Part shown: positions 35,751 to 45,456 of the stretch, piece by piece
Layout of the letters: the number at the start of each line of letters is the position of its first letter
How positions within the stretch are numbered: position 1 is the stretch's first letter
Assembly (NCBI GenBank): GCA_020633295.1
Contig: JACKDW010000014.1
Location: 164,471 to 228,470 of the forward strand
Direction: 5' to 3'
Length of the DNA: 64,000 bases
From: Myxococcales bacterium
GTDB lineage: Bacteria > Myxococcota_A > Polyangia > Nannocystales > Nannocystaceae
The notes under the pieces: generated by a model
What the model saw: the letters and a program-made list of their open reading frames with translations, nothing else
Databases searched by the model: none
Told to the model about the DNA's origin: nothing
Program-made: the position numbers and the translations under genes

Positions 35751-36944
35751 ATGGCTCCCCCGGCAGGCCTCCCTGACACCGCGTCGCTCTTGCCCGTGCT
35801 CCGCGAGATCCGCCACGACCTCCACGCCCACCCCGAGCTCGGCTTCGAAGAGACGCGCACCCAGGCGAAGGTCCGCGCGTGGCTCACCGAGCGCGGCTAC
35901 TCGCCGACGACCTGCGCCAAGACCGGGCTCGTCGCCGATCTCCACCCGGAGCGCTACGGACAGGCGCCGACCATCGCGCTGCGCGCGGACCTCGACTGTC
36001 TGCCGATGCAGGAGCACACCGATCTGCCCTATCGCTCGACCCATGACGGGCGCGCGCACAAGTGCGGCCACGACGGACACACGACGATCCTCATGGGCGT
36101 CGCCGACATCCTCGCGCGCGCCCGCGAGGAGATCCCGCTCAACGTGCGCTTGCTGTTTCAACCCGCGGAGGAGGGCGTGCGCGGCGGCGGCGCGAAGGTG
36201 ATGGTCGCCGAGGGCGCGCTGGCCAAGGTCGACGAGGTCTACGGCCTGCACAACTGGCCAGGCTTCACCAAAGGCCACGTTCGCGTGATCGACGGGCCGA
36301 TCATGGCGCAGGTCCAGAACTTCGAAATCGCGCTGACGGGCGTCGGCGGGCACGCGAGCCAGCCCCAGCGCTGCCGCGACCCGATCGTCGCCGGCGCCCA
36401 CCTCGTCGCCGCGCTGCAGACCATCGTCTCGCGGGGGCTCGGCTACGAGGGCGGCGCCGTCGTCTCGGTCACCGTCTTCCAGGCCGGCGACGCGGTCAAC
36501 ATCATCCCCGACCGCGCGCGGCTGCGCGGGACCATCCGCAGCTTCCGCGCCGAGACCACCGAGCGCGTCGTCGCGCGCATGCGCGAGCTGACCGAAGGGA
36601 CCGGCGCGGCCTTCGGCGTCCGCGCCTCCCTCGAGCTCGACGACACCGGCTACCCCGTGCTGGTGAACAGCCCCGCGTGCGCCGAGGTCGTGCGCCGCGT
36701 CGCCGACAGGCTGGTCGGCGAGGACAACGTCAGCGACCTCGGGCTGCCCATGGCCGGGAGCGAGGACTTCGCCTACTTCGCCCAGCAGGTCCCCGCCGCC
36801 TACTTCTTCCTCGGGGCCGGGCGCGACGGCGAGGACACCCCCGGCTGCCATCACCCGGACTTCGACTTCGACGACGACCTGCTGCCGCTCGGCGTCGAGA
36901 TGTTCCTCGGCATCGTCCGCGACCGCATCGCCGCGCTCTCCTGA
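35751..36944 (+). CDS. M20 family metal-dependent amidohydrolase
   Basis: 397 residues, of the N-acyl-amino-acid amidohydrolase/hippurate hydrolase subfamily (M20D). Metal-site motifs: LHAHPELGFEE, RADLDCLPMQE, AHKCGHDGHTTILMG (Cys/His ligands), FQPAEEG with the catalytic Glu, YGLHNWP, and GSEDFAYF near the C-terminus. The dimerisation lid lies between about 180 and 290. No signal peptide, so cytoplasmic. The substrate is an N-acyl or aromatic acyl amino acid, not more precisely known. ATG 35751 fits the TACCCT promoter spacing; earlier in-frame codons overlap the divergent promoter. Confidence 0.93.
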   Translation: MAPPAGLPDTASLLPVLREIRHDLHAHPELGFEETRTQAKVRAWLTERGYSPTTCAKTGLVADLHPERYGQAPTIALRADLDCLPMQEHTDLPYRSTHDGRAHKCGHDGHTTILMGVADILARAREEIPLNVRLLFQPAEEGVRGGGAKVMVAEGALAKVDEVYGLHNWPGFTKGHVRVIDGPIMAQVQNFEIALTGVGGHASQPQRCRDPIVAGAHLVAALQTIVSRGLGYEGGAVVSVTVFQAGDAVNIIPDRARLRGTIRSFRAETTERVVARMRELTEGTGAAFGVRASLELDDTGYPVLVNSPACAEVVRRVADRLVGEDNVSDLGLPMAGSEDFAYFAQQVPAAYFFLGAGRDGEDTPGCHHPDFDFDDDLLPLGVEMFLGIVRDRIAALS

Positions 36945-37108
36945 ACGCGACCCACGACCGCGTCAGGCGGCCGCGTCGCGACGACGGCGTGGGTGCGCCG
37001 ACGCGGGCGCGATCGCGCGCGAGCGGCGGCGAGGCCACGGGTACCGCGCGAGCGCGAGCGCGTGCCTGCGCCTGTGGACCGCGAGGCGACGAGAACACGC
37101 GTCTGCGC

Positions 37109-37236
37109 GATCCTCCGCGTGATCCTCCGCGCGATCCTCCGCGCGATCCTCCGCGCGATCCTCCGCGCGATCCTCCGCATGACCCTTCGTGACCCACCCG
37201 GATCCTCCGCGCGATCCTCCGCGTGACCCTCCGCGC
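37109..37236. repeat. 12-bp tandem repeat (minisatellite)
   Basis: Unit GATCCTCCGCGC: six contiguous copies (37109-37180), a 20-base interruption, then three copies (37201-37236). It lies in the 427-base intergenic space between the amidohydrolase and the TPR gene. All three minus-strand frames read through it (RGGS, RRIA, AEDR repeats) but without a credible start. Otherwise nothing is visible in 36945-37371. Confidence 0.9.
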
Positions 37237-37371
37237 TGGAGCCCGACGTCACGCGTTGAGCACGGGTTCGCCGCGAACGGCGCTGTCTCCAGCAACGCGA
37301 GCGATTGCCAGATTGCCAGCGACGCCATCGCCGTGTAACAACATCCCCACGCTCCGCCTCCCCCCTGTTCC

Positions 37372-38706
37372 ATGCCGTCGCTTCCCCCCCTAGACGCCAT
37401 TGGTACTCTGCTTGATCAGGGTGCAGCCGACTCCGCCGTTCGCTTGCTGCGAAGCGCCTGGGAGCCGGAGCTCCCGCCCGAGATCTGCGCCCGCATGTAC
37501 TGCATGTGGATCCGCGGGCTGTGCGAGATCGGCGACATCGAGCACGCCGTCATCCTGTCCAAAAGAGCAGCTTCCGAATACCCGCGCTGCCCCGACATCC
37601 TGATCGCGCTGGGCAACGCGCTCGACATCAACGGCGACCTCGTCGCCGCGCGCGAGGCCTTCGAGCTCGCCATCGACACCGACCCGCACGGCGCGCTGCA
37701 GCGCTACAACCTCGGCGCGGTGCTCGAGCGGCTCGGCGACGAGGTCGAGGCCGAGCGCTGCTACCGGGCCGCGATCGAGATCGACAGCGGCGCCGGCCCG
37801 ATGTTCGAAGCGACCTCGGCCCTCGGCGCGCTCGCGCGGCGTCAGGGTCGCCTCGAGGAGGCCGAGCAGCTCTACGACATGTACCTCGTCGAGGACCCGC
37901 TGCACGTCGAGCTGCTCGTCGAGCACGGCATCTGCCTCTCCGACCTCGACCGCTTCCTCGACGCCGTCGAGCGCTTTAACTCGGCGCTCGCGCTCGAGCC
38001 CTCGCACGCCGGCGCGCTCTACAACAAGGCGATCACGCTCTACCGCATGGGTCGCTACGACGCCGCGCTCGAGCTGCTCGATCGCTCCCGTCACGCCGAC
38101 CCCGACAACCCGCTCACGCTCGCGGTGCTCGGCAGCTGGTACCTCGCCACGCCGCGCTGCAACCTCGACGACGCGCTCGGCCTGCTCTACGGCGCGCTCG
38201 AGCTGCTCGACCGCGCCTACGAGGACGGCTCCGCCCACGCGCCCTACTGCAGCATCGTCACCGAGGAGGTGTTCGAAGCGCTGTGGCAGAACGGGCGTCA
38301 GGCCGAGGCCCGCGCGATCGCGCGGATGGCCGGGCAGCGCGAGTGGATCACGCCGCACATCCTCAACAGCCTCAACGAGGCCGACCACGGCCGCAGCCCG
38401 CAGGTCTGCACCTTCACCGTGGTCGCGCGCGCCGAGGCCGGTGAGACCCCCGACTACTGGCCCGCGAACACCGACGGCTACACCACCGGCTTCACCGTGC
38501 TCGCCACCTCCGAGGCCGAGGCCCGTGAGCTGACGCTGCAGTACCTGCGGAGCATCGAGCCCTCGCCCACGGTCCGCTTCCACGTCGACGTCATGGCGCC
38601 GTCCGGCAGCACCAGCGCGAGCGGGCCGCTCCCCGACGCCGCGTCAGCGCGCGCCCGCGGGGTCGCGCGCGTCGAGTCGACGCGCGCGTACATCTTCCGC
38701 TCGTAG
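37372..38706 (+). CDS. TPR repeat protein
   Basis: 444 residues, no signal peptide. Six or so tetratricopeptide units between about 15 and 330 (ILIALGNALDINGDLVAARE, LQRYNLGAVLERLGDEVEAE, LYNKAITLYRMGRYDAALEL). A C-terminal domain of about 100 residues (VCTFTVVARAEAGETPDYWP, TTGFTVLATSEAEARELTLQ) is unfamiliar. It probably scaffolds protein contacts. A copy of the dispersed palindrome at 37554 encodes LSKRA in the second repeat. Start by ATG; no strong ribosome site. Confidence 0.8.
   Translation: MPSLPPLDAIGTLLDQGAADSAVRLLRSAWEPELPPEICARMYCMWIRGLCEIGDIEHAVILSKRAASEYPRCPDILIALGNALDINGDLVAAREAFELAIDTDPHGALQRYNLGAVLERLGDEVEAERCYRAAIEIDSGAGPMFEATSALGALARRQGRLEEAEQLYDMYLVEDPLHVELLVEHGICLSDLDRFLDAVERFNSALALEPSHAGALYNKAITLYRMGRYDAALELLDRSRHADPDNPLTLAVLGSWYLATPRCNLDDALGLLYGALELLDRAYEDGSAHAPYCSIVTEEVFEALWQNGRQAEARAIARMAGQREWITPHILNSLNEADHGRSPQVCTFTVVARAEAGETPDYWPANTDGYTTGFTVLATSEAEARELTLQYLRSIEPSPTVRFHVDVMAPSGSTSASGPLPDAASARARGVARVESTRAYIFRS
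37554..37571. repeat. Dispersed 18-bp interrupted palindrome, weak copy
   Basis: CCTGTCC-AAAA-GAGCAGC in the TPR gene; an A-tract centre as at 4165. Confidence 0.35.
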
Positions 38707-38773
38707 CCCGCCGCGCGCGTCGCGAGCGCGGTGAAGCGCCGCGCGTCGCGATGCCGCCTCGCCTCCTTGCAAA

Positions 38774-38791
38774 CATGACCCAACAGACATG
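38774..38791. repeat. Dispersed 18-bp palindrome, intergenic copy
   Basis: CATGACC-CAAC-AGACATG, CATG at both ends, 68 bases after the TPR gene stop. Confidence 0.55.
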
Positions 38792-39232
38792 TTCCTCCGA
38801 CGCGAACGGGCGCGCGTGACGATACAACGTCTCCGCGACGCGGCCGCTCACCCGCGCGACCGCGACCGCGCGCCGCCTCGTTCACCGCCCCTCGCCGCCC
38901 CTCGCCGCCTCCCTCGCCGCCTCCTCGCCGCCTCCCTCGCCGCGCTCCGGCCCGTCGTCCGCGTCTCGAAGCGCGCGGTTTGGATCCTCTCGCGCGCGCG
39001 AAGATCTTGCGCCAGGCACCCGGGAGAACGCCGCTCACCGCCGACGTCATGCCCGCAACGGCGAGGCATGACACGGATGCCACCCCGACGCGCGAGCCGC
39101 CGCGCCCTCGAGGCGCGCGTCATCGATCGCGGGGAACCGAGGCTCGTGTGAACAGAACAGCGACGTGTCCGCCGCGTCGCGCGTCGACGCGGCGCAGCAT
39201 CGCGCTCGCCCGCGTAGCCCGTCATGACGCGG

Positions 39233-39250
39233 CATGACAGCGATGTCATG
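39233..39250. repeat. Perfect 7-4-7 palindrome CATGACA/TGTCATG
   Basis: CATGACA-GCGA-TGTCATG: same arm and spacer lengths as the dispersed element, with the inner arm inverted (TGACA rather than TGTCC). Confidence 0.55.
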
Positions 39251-39438
39251 TCCCAACGCATTCGCTTCGCGAAGCGCTCCGCTTGGTGACGCGCGAGCCC
39301 CCGTGCAATCCTGACGACGCCTCTCGACGACGAGCATCGCCACCGCATTCACTGGCACTACCCGCTTCGTCGCCCACGGCGCCCGCGTTACCGCTTGACC
39401 GCTTGACTTGCATCCTTACTCCTCGAGGAGCCTCCACC

Positions 39439-41172
39439 ATGTATCTCCCTCGCCTCCTGACCGTCACGTCCCTGGCCGCCATCTTCACCGCCGGGGCCAC
39501 CTACGTCGCGCCGCAGACCGCCGAGGCCTGCGGCGGAACTTTCTGTGACGCCGGCCCGATGCAGACGCCCGTCGACCAGACCGGCGAGAACATCCTCTTC
39601 GTCATGGACGGCGCCGACGTCGAGGCCCACATCCAGATCCAGTACAACCCCGACACCGACGCCCAGAAGTTCGCCTGGGTCATCCCGCTGCTCGCGGTGC
39701 CGGAGTTCTCGGTCGGCTCCGACCCGCTGTTCTCCAACGTGCTCGCGGGCACCGTGCCCTCCTACTCGCTCGCGCAGCAGGCCGAGTTCTGCGGCGGCGG
39801 CGACAGCAGCGAGTCGTCCGGCGACGGCTACGCCGAGAGCTCGGCGGGCGGCACCGACACCGGCTACGACCCCACGGGCAACTCGGGTCCCGACATCCTG
39901 CTCGAGCAGACCGTCGGCGCCTTCGACATCGTCGTCCTCCAAGACAACGACGTCGCCAGCCTCATGCAGTGGCTCGGCGACAACGGCTACCAGCAGGACC
40001 CCGCCGCCGAGCCCATCTTCCAGCAGTACCTCGACGAGAGCTACCTGTTCGCCGCCTTCAAGCTCACCCACGGCGCCGGCGTCGATCAGATCCACCCCGT
40101 CGTGCTCAAGTTCAACACCGGCGAGGCCTGCATCCCGCTGCGCCTCACCAAGATCGCCGCCACCGAGGACATGGAGGTCCGCACCTTCTTCCTCGGCAAC
40201 GCGCGCACGGTGCCCCGCAACTACCGGCACGTGCTCATCAACCCGCTCAAGATCGACTGGCTCGACCTCACGAACGTCGCCGAGAACTACAAGGACGTCA
40301 TCACCCAGGCCGTCGACGCCTTCGAGGCCAACGGTCACGCCTTCGTCACCGAGTACGCCGGCAGCTCGACGGTCGTCAACGAGTTCGGCCTGCACTCCGA
40401 CTCCTGGGACGCCTCCGTCCTGCTCAGCGTGCCCGTCGGCGAGGTCGTCGACACCCTGCAGAGCCAGGGCCTGCTCGGCTGCTTCGGCGGCGAGACCTGC
40501 GAGTTCTACCACCCGCTCGCCGAGGGCCTGCTCGCCGAGTTCCTCCCCGTCCCCGACGGCCTCACCCCGGGCGAGTTCTACGCCTGCCTCGACTGCTACG
40601 TCGACCTCATCGACCAGAACGCCTGGGACGTCGCGCTGTTCGCCTCGGCCTATCAAAGCCGCATCATCGAGCCGGGCGCCCACGCGCTCGAGCTGCTCCA
40701 GACCTGGCCCTACCTCACCCGCATGTACACCACCATCTCCCCCGGCGAGATGACCGAGGACCCGTTCTTCCACCAAAACCCCAGCCTCGGCGACGTCAGC
40801 AACCAGCGCCAGGCCACGCAGACGACGCTGTGCAACGGCAACTCGATCGTCACGCTGCCCGACGGCCGCGAGGTCTACGTCCCGCTCGGCGAGGGCTGGC
40901 CGGCCTTCGACAACGAGATGCCCTGGGAGGCCGAGGTCCAGACCGTCGCCATGACGGGCGCGCCGATGACCCTCGTCGACAACAACGAGATCATCGACCG
41001 CAAGCTCGAGGAGTGGAACAACAGCGTCAACAAGGACGGCGCGTTCGAGGAGACCGCCGGCGACGCCGACGGCGAGGGCTGCAACTGCGCCGCGGGTGAT
41101 CGCCCGCTCGCGCCGGTCGGCCTCGCGCTCGGCCTGCTCTGCCTCGGGCTCGTCCGCCGCCGCCGCGCCTGA
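39439..41172 (+). CDS. DUF2330 protein with MYXO-CTERM-like tail, copy A
   Basis: 577 residues. Signal peptide ending near QTAEA, then the family's mature start CGGTFCD, PVDQTGENILFVMDG and VEAHIQIQY. Most of the protein is the DUF2330 domain (LMQWLGDNGYQQDPAAEP, MEVRTFFLGNARTVPRNYRH, TWPYLTRMYTTISPGEMTED). It ends GCNCAAGD, a hydrophobic helix and RRRRA: a C-terminal Cys-helix-Arg sorting tail like MYXO-CTERM, so a surface protein. GAGGAG precedes the ATG by nine bases. Function of DUF2330 unknown. First of four tandem paralogues; more divergent than B and C. Confidence 0.88.
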   Translation: MYLPRLLTVTSLAAIFTAGATYVAPQTAEACGGTFCDAGPMQTPVDQTGENILFVMDGADVEAHIQIQYNPDTDAQKFAWVIPLLAVPEFSVGSDPLFSNVLAGTVPSYSLAQQAEFCGGGDSSESSGDGYAESSAGGTDTGYDPTGNSGPDILLEQTVGAFDIVVLQDNDVASLMQWLGDNGYQQDPAAEPIFQQYLDESYLFAAFKLTHGAGVDQIHPVVLKFNTGEACIPLRLTKIAATEDMEVRTFFLGNARTVPRNYRHVLINPLKIDWLDLTNVAENYKDVITQAVDAFEANGHAFVTEYAGSSTVVNEFGLHSDSWDASVLLSVPVGEVVDTLQSQGLLGCFGGETCEFYHPLAEGLLAEFLPVPDGLTPGEFYACLDCYVDLIDQNAWDVALFASAYQSRIIEPGAHALELLQTWPYLTRMYTTISPGEMTEDPFFHQNPSLGDVSNQRQATQTTLCNGNSIVTLPDGREVYVPLGEGWPAFDNEMPWEAEVQTVAMTGAPMTLVDNNEIIDRKLEEWNNSVNKDGAFEETAGDADGEGCNCAAGDRPLAPVGLALGLLCLGLVRRRRA

Positions 41173-41256
41173 GCGCGCCGCTACCTTTCTCCGATCTGTC
41201 TTTCAACCTGCCCCCAACACCTAGTCCATAGCCGCCTCGCTCGAGGAACTTGAACC

Positions 41257-43092
41257 ATGAGACACCCCGCCATCACCAAGACCCGCCTCGCGCTCACCGC
41301 CGCCGCCCTCCTGGGCGTCGGCGCGTCGGGCCTCGCCTACCTGACCCCGCAGACCGCCGAGGCCTGCGGCGGCACCTTCTGCGACAACCAGCAGGGGACC
41401 CCCGTCGATCAGACCGGCGAGAACATCCTCTTCGTCATCGACGGCGCCCACGTCGAGGCCCACATCCAGATCCAGTACGACCCCGAGACCGACGCCGAGC
41501 AGTTCGCCTGGGTCGTCCCGCTGCAGGCGCTGCCGACCTTCTCCGTCGGCTCTGACCCGCTCTTCACCAACGTCCTCAACGCCACCGTCCCGACCTTCCA
41601 GCTCAACACGACCTTCGAGTTCTGCGGCGGCGACAGCAACGGCGGCTTCACCAGCACGGGCGCGACCGGGGCGCCCAGCGACGGCGACACCGCCGGCGCC
41701 GGCTCGACCGGGGGCGAGGAGCCCGGGCCCGACATCGTCTTCATGGAGACCGTCGGCGCCTTCGACGTCGTCGTCCTCCAGGACGACAACGTCGCCAGCC
41801 TCATGCAGTGGCTCGGCGACAACGGCTACACCCAGGATCCCGCCGCCGAGCCCATCTTCCAGCAGTACCTCGACGAGAACTTCCTCTTCGCCGCCTTCAA
41901 GCTCACCCACGGCGCCGGCGTCGACCAGATCCACCCCGTCGTCCTCGAGTTCGACACCGGCGAGGCCTGCATCCCGCTGCGCCTCACCAAGATCGCCGCC
42001 ACCGAGGACATGGAGGTCCGCTCCTTCTTCCTCGGCAACGCGCGCACCGTGCCCAAGAACTACCGGCACGTCCTCATCAACCCGATCAAGATCGACTGGC
42101 TCAACCTCAGCAACATCGCCGCCAACTACAAGGACGTGATCACCCAGGCCGTCGACGCCTTCAAGGCCGACGGCCACGCCTTCGTCACCGAGTACGCGGG
42201 GCCCAGCTCCGTCGTCAACGAGTTCGGCATCCACGACCCCGCCTGGGACAGCGCGCCCTTCGACAGCATCGCCGTCATCGACGTGGTCAACACGCTGCAG
42301 TCCCAGGGGCTCATGCAGTGCTTCGAGGGCGAGTTCTGCCAGTACAACCACCCGCTCGCCGCCGGCCTGCTCGCCGAGTTCCTCCCCGTCCCCGACGGCC
42401 TCAACGACTTCGACTTCTACTCCTGCCTGACCTGCTACGAGGGGCTCATCGACCTCAACGCCTGGGACGGCGCCGCGTTCGCGCAGGCCTACAGCAGCCG
42501 CATTATTGAGCCCGGCGCCCACGCGCTCGAGCTGCTCCAGACCTGGCCCTACCTCACCCGCATGTACACCACCATCTCGCCCGGCGAGATGACCGAGGAC
42601 CCGCTCTTCCACCAGAACCCCGACCTCGGCGACGTCACCTCCTCGCCCACGGCCCAGCGCACGATCCTGTGCAACGGCGACGCCGTGGTCACGCTGCCCG
42701 ACGGCCGCGAGGTGTACATCCCCGACAACGCGACCTGGCCGACCTTCGACAACGAGATGCCCTACGCCGAGGACATCGAGACCACCCTCATGCAGGGCGC
42801 GCCCATGACCCTCGTCGACAACACCGAGGTCATCAACCAGAAGCTCGAGGAGTGGAACAAGCTGCACGGCTGGCCCCAGGACCCCGACGCCGGCACCACC
42901 GCCGGGCCCGACGGCCCGACCTCGGGTGACGACTCCGCCGGCACCGGCTCTGGCACGGACAGCGCCGGCGCGACCGCGGGCGACGGCGAGTCGGGCTGCG
43001 GCTGCCGCTCCACCGACGAGCGCGGCTCCGGCCTCGCGCTCACGCTGCTCTTGCTCTCGGCTGGTCTCTGGACCAGGCGTCGCCGCGCCTGA
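41257..43092 (+). CDS. DUF2330 protein with MYXO-CTERM-like tail, copy B
   Basis: 611 residues with the same architecture as copy A. Signal peptide (RLALTAAALLGVGASGLAY), mature start CGGTFCDN, then the DUF2330 domain. A Gly/Ser/Thr-rich linker around 870-960 bases from the end varies in sequence among paralogues. It ends GCGCRSTDERGSG, then helix and RRRR. The last ~30 residues are almost identical to copy C (ALTLLLLSAGLWTRRRRA), and long stretches of the body match at the DNA level, so the two are a recent duplication or have exchanged sequence. GAGGAA before the ATG. Confidence 0.88.
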   Translation: MRHPAITKTRLALTAAALLGVGASGLAYLTPQTAEACGGTFCDNQQGTPVDQTGENILFVIDGAHVEAHIQIQYDPETDAEQFAWVVPLQALPTFSVGSDPLFTNVLNATVPTFQLNTTFEFCGGDSNGGFTSTGATGAPSDGDTAGAGSTGGEEPGPDIVFMETVGAFDVVVLQDDNVASLMQWLGDNGYTQDPAAEPIFQQYLDENFLFAAFKLTHGAGVDQIHPVVLEFDTGEACIPLRLTKIAATEDMEVRSFFLGNARTVPKNYRHVLINPIKIDWLNLSNIAANYKDVITQAVDAFKADGHAFVTEYAGPSSVVNEFGIHDPAWDSAPFDSIAVIDVVNTLQSQGLMQCFEGEFCQYNHPLAAGLLAEFLPVPDGLNDFDFYSCLTCYEGLIDLNAWDGAAFAQAYSSRIIEPGAHALELLQTWPYLTRMYTTISPGEMTEDPLFHQNPDLGDVTSSPTAQRTILCNGDAVVTLPDGREVYIPDNATWPTFDNEMPYAEDIETTLMQGAPMTLVDNTEVINQKLEEWNKLHGWPQDPDAGTTAGPDGPTSGDDSAGTGSGTDSAGATAGDGESGCGCRSTDERGSGLALTLLLLSAGLWTRRRRA

Positions 43093-43218
43093 GCGGCCCT
43101 GACGAGCGCCGCGGCCGACGGCCGCGGCGCCTCGTCGCCTCGTCGCGCCTCGGCGCACGATCGATCGTCCCCATAAGGGCCTACGCCCACCTGATCCCCT
43201 TACGTATTGGAATTTGCC

Positions 43219-45000
43219 ATGAGCTACTCGCGTGTCTGTTTCGCCACCCTCGCCGTCGGCCTCTGCGCCGCCGCGCTCACCTACGCAACCCCGAACACCG
43301 CGGCGGCCTGCGGCGGCACCTTCTGCGACAGCGGCCCGCAGGCGATGCCCGTCGACCAGACCGGCGAGAACATCCTCTTCGTCATCGACGGCGCCCACGT
43401 CGAGGCTCACATCCAGATCCAGTACGACCCCGACACCAACGCCGAGCAGTTCGCCTGGGTCGTCCCGCTGCAGGCGCTGCCCACCTTCTCCGTCGGCTCT
43501 GATCCGCTCTTCACCAACGTCCTCAACGCGACCGTCCCCAGCTTCCTGCTCAACACGACCTTCGAGTTCTGCGGCGGCGGCGGCTCGGCGTCTGGCTTCG
43601 GCACCGGCGGCGGCTTCGACTCGGACAGCGGCGGCTACGGCGGGACGACCGGGGGCCAGAGCGAGCCCGGGCCCGACATCGTCTACATGGAGACCGTCGG
43701 CGCCTTCGACGTCGTCGTCCTCCAGGACGACAACGTCGCCAGCCTCATGCAGTGGCTCGGCGACAACGGCTACCAGCAGGACCCCGCCGCCGAGCCCATC
43801 TTCCAGCAGTACCTCGACGAGAGCTTCCTCTTCGCCGCCTTCAAGCTCACCCACGGCGCCGGCGTCGACCAGATTCACCCCGTCGTCCTCGAGTTCGACA
43901 CCGGCGAGGCCTGCATCCCCTTGCGCCTCACCAAGATCGCCGCCACCGAGGACATGGAGGTCCGGTCCTTCTTCCTCGGCAACGCCCGCACCGTGCCCAA
44001 GAACTACCGGCACGTCCTCATCAACCCCGTCAAGATCGACTGGCTCAACCTCACCAGCGTCGCCGAGAACTACAAGGACGTGATCACGCAGGCCGTCGAC
44101 GCCTTCAAGGCCGACGGTCACGCCTTCGTCACCGAGTACGCCGGCCCCAGCTCCGTCGTCAGCGAGTTCGGCATCCACGACCCCGCCTGGGACGGCGCCC
44201 CCCTCCTCGGCATCGCCGTCACCGACGTCGTCGACACCCTGCAGTCCCAGGGCCTCCTGCAGTGCTTCGCCGGCGAGTTCTGTCAGTACAACCACCCGCT
44301 CGCCGCCGGCCTGCTCGCCGAGTTCCTCCCCGTCCCCGACGGCCTCAACGACTACGACTTCTACGCCTGCCTCTCCTGCTACGAGGGCCTCATCGACCTC
44401 AACGCCTGGGACGCCACGCTCTTCGCCACCGCCTACCAGAAGCGCATCATCGAGCCCGGCGCCCACGCCATCGAGCTGCTCCAGACCTGGCCCTACCTCA
44501 CCCGCATGTACACCACCATCTCGCCCGGCGAGATGACCGAGGACCCGCTCTTCCACCAGAACCCCGACCTCGGCGACGTCACCGCCTCGCTCACCGCCCA
44601 GCGCTCGGTGCTGTGCAGCGGCGACGCCGTGGTCACGCTGCCCGACGGTCGCGAGGTGTTCGTGCCCGGCAACGCGACCTGGCCCACCTTCGACGACGAG
44701 ATGCCCTACGCCGAGGACATCGAGACCACCCTCATGCAGGGCGCACCCATGACCCTCGTCGACAACACCGAGGTCATCGACCAGAAGATCGAGGCCTGGA
44801 ACAAGCTCAACGGCTGGCCCCAGGACCCCGACGCCGGCACCACCGGCGGCACGGACTCCGGCACCGACAGCGCCAGCGTGACGGCGGGCGACGGCGAGAT
44901 GGGCTGCGGCTGCCGCTCCACCGACGAGCGCGGCTCCGGCCTCGCGCTCACGCTGCTGCTGCTCTCGGCTGGCCTCTGGACCAGACGCCGCCGCGCCTGA
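43219..45000 (+). CDS. DUF2330 protein with MYXO-CTERM-like tail, copy C
   Basis: 593 residues from ATG 43219 (a TTG at 43207 is in frame but less likely). Signal peptide ends near NTAAA, mature CGGTFCDSG. The DUF2330 body is closest to copy B. The variable Gly-rich loop (SASGFGTGGGFDSDSGGYGG) differs completely from B's loop at the same place, so this loop evolves fast while its flanks are conserved. It ends GCGCRSTDERGSG and RRRRA. Ribosome site weak. Confidence 0.87.
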   Translation: MSYSRVCFATLAVGLCAAALTYATPNTAAACGGTFCDSGPQAMPVDQTGENILFVIDGAHVEAHIQIQYDPDTNAEQFAWVVPLQALPTFSVGSDPLFTNVLNATVPSFLLNTTFEFCGGGGSASGFGTGGGFDSDSGGYGGTTGGQSEPGPDIVYMETVGAFDVVVLQDDNVASLMQWLGDNGYQQDPAAEPIFQQYLDESFLFAAFKLTHGAGVDQIHPVVLEFDTGEACIPLRLTKIAATEDMEVRSFFLGNARTVPKNYRHVLINPVKIDWLNLTSVAENYKDVITQAVDAFKADGHAFVTEYAGPSSVVSEFGIHDPAWDGAPLLGIAVTDVVDTLQSQGLLQCFAGEFCQYNHPLAAGLLAEFLPVPDGLNDYDFYACLSCYEGLIDLNAWDATLFATAYQKRIIEPGAHAIELLQTWPYLTRMYTTISPGEMTEDPLFHQNPDLGDVTASLTAQRSVLCSGDAVVTLPDGREVFVPGNATWPTFDDEMPYAEDIETTLMQGAPMTLVDNTEVIDQKIEAWNKLNGWPQDPDAGTTGGTDSGTDSASVTAGDGEMGCGCRSTDERGSGLALTLLLLSAGLWTRRRRA

Positions 45001-45043
45001 GCCCGCGACGCACGCGGCCGCCTCGCGGCCGCGTGCGTCCCCC

Positions 45044-45256
45044 GCTGACCCCTCGTCGACAACACCGCGGTCATCGACCAGAAGCTCGACGCCTGGAACA
45101 AGCTCAACGGCTGGCCCCGGGACCTCGAGACCTCCGGGGCCGACAGCGCGAGCGGACGATGCGGGCTGCGGCTGCCAGACCACAGGGGCGCGCGGCTGGG
45201 GGCTCGCGTTCACGCTGCTCACGACTGGCCTCTGGACCAGACGACGTCGACGCTGA
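45044..45256 (+). pseudogene. 3' remnant of a fifth DUF2330 gene
   Basis: Starts LVDNTAVIDQKLDAWNKLNG, matching the last 70 residues of copies B and C, without any upstream part. After GADSASG the frame shifts; the shifted frame reads DAGCGCQTTGARGWG, then FTLLTTGLWTRRRRR and a stop, that is, the MYXO-CTERM tail. So a truncated, frameshifted copy remains between C and D, evidence of unequal recombination in the array. Confidence 0.85.
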
Positions 45257-45456
45257 ACAACGCTCTCGCGGCCGTCCGCCGCCGCCGCCAGCCGCGACGG
45301 CGCGACACCGCGACGGCAAGCTTTGCCGCGGCGAGCGGCGCCCCGCGACGCGCTGGACACGGCGGTCGCCGGGGTGGGAAACTGCGGCGAGCATCCGGAC
45401 GACGTCAGTCGCCGGGTCCGCGCGCCGACTGCCGGTCGCGCACCTCGGAGGTCGCC

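Larger units (their letters stand above)
38707..39438. other. 730-base gap rich in CATGAC/GTCATG palindromes
   Basis: No credible gene on either strand. It holds CATGACC-CAAC-AGACATG (38774-38791), GTCATGCC..GGCATGACA (around 39048-39073), and GTCATGACGCGGCATGACAG followed by a perfect CATGACA-GCGA-TGTCATG (39233-39250). A further palindrome CGCTTCGCGAAGCG lies near 39263. It ends with the leader of the first DUF2330 gene (GAGGAG before ATG 39439). Confidence 0.6.

Noticed and set aside
37109..37236. CRISPR-like array
   Set aside because: 12-base units without unique spacers; a simple tandem repeat.
36730..37400. Minus-strand 'RGGS' or 'AEDR' repeat proteins
   Set aside because: They are just the minisatellite read in three frames, with no credible start or conserved part.
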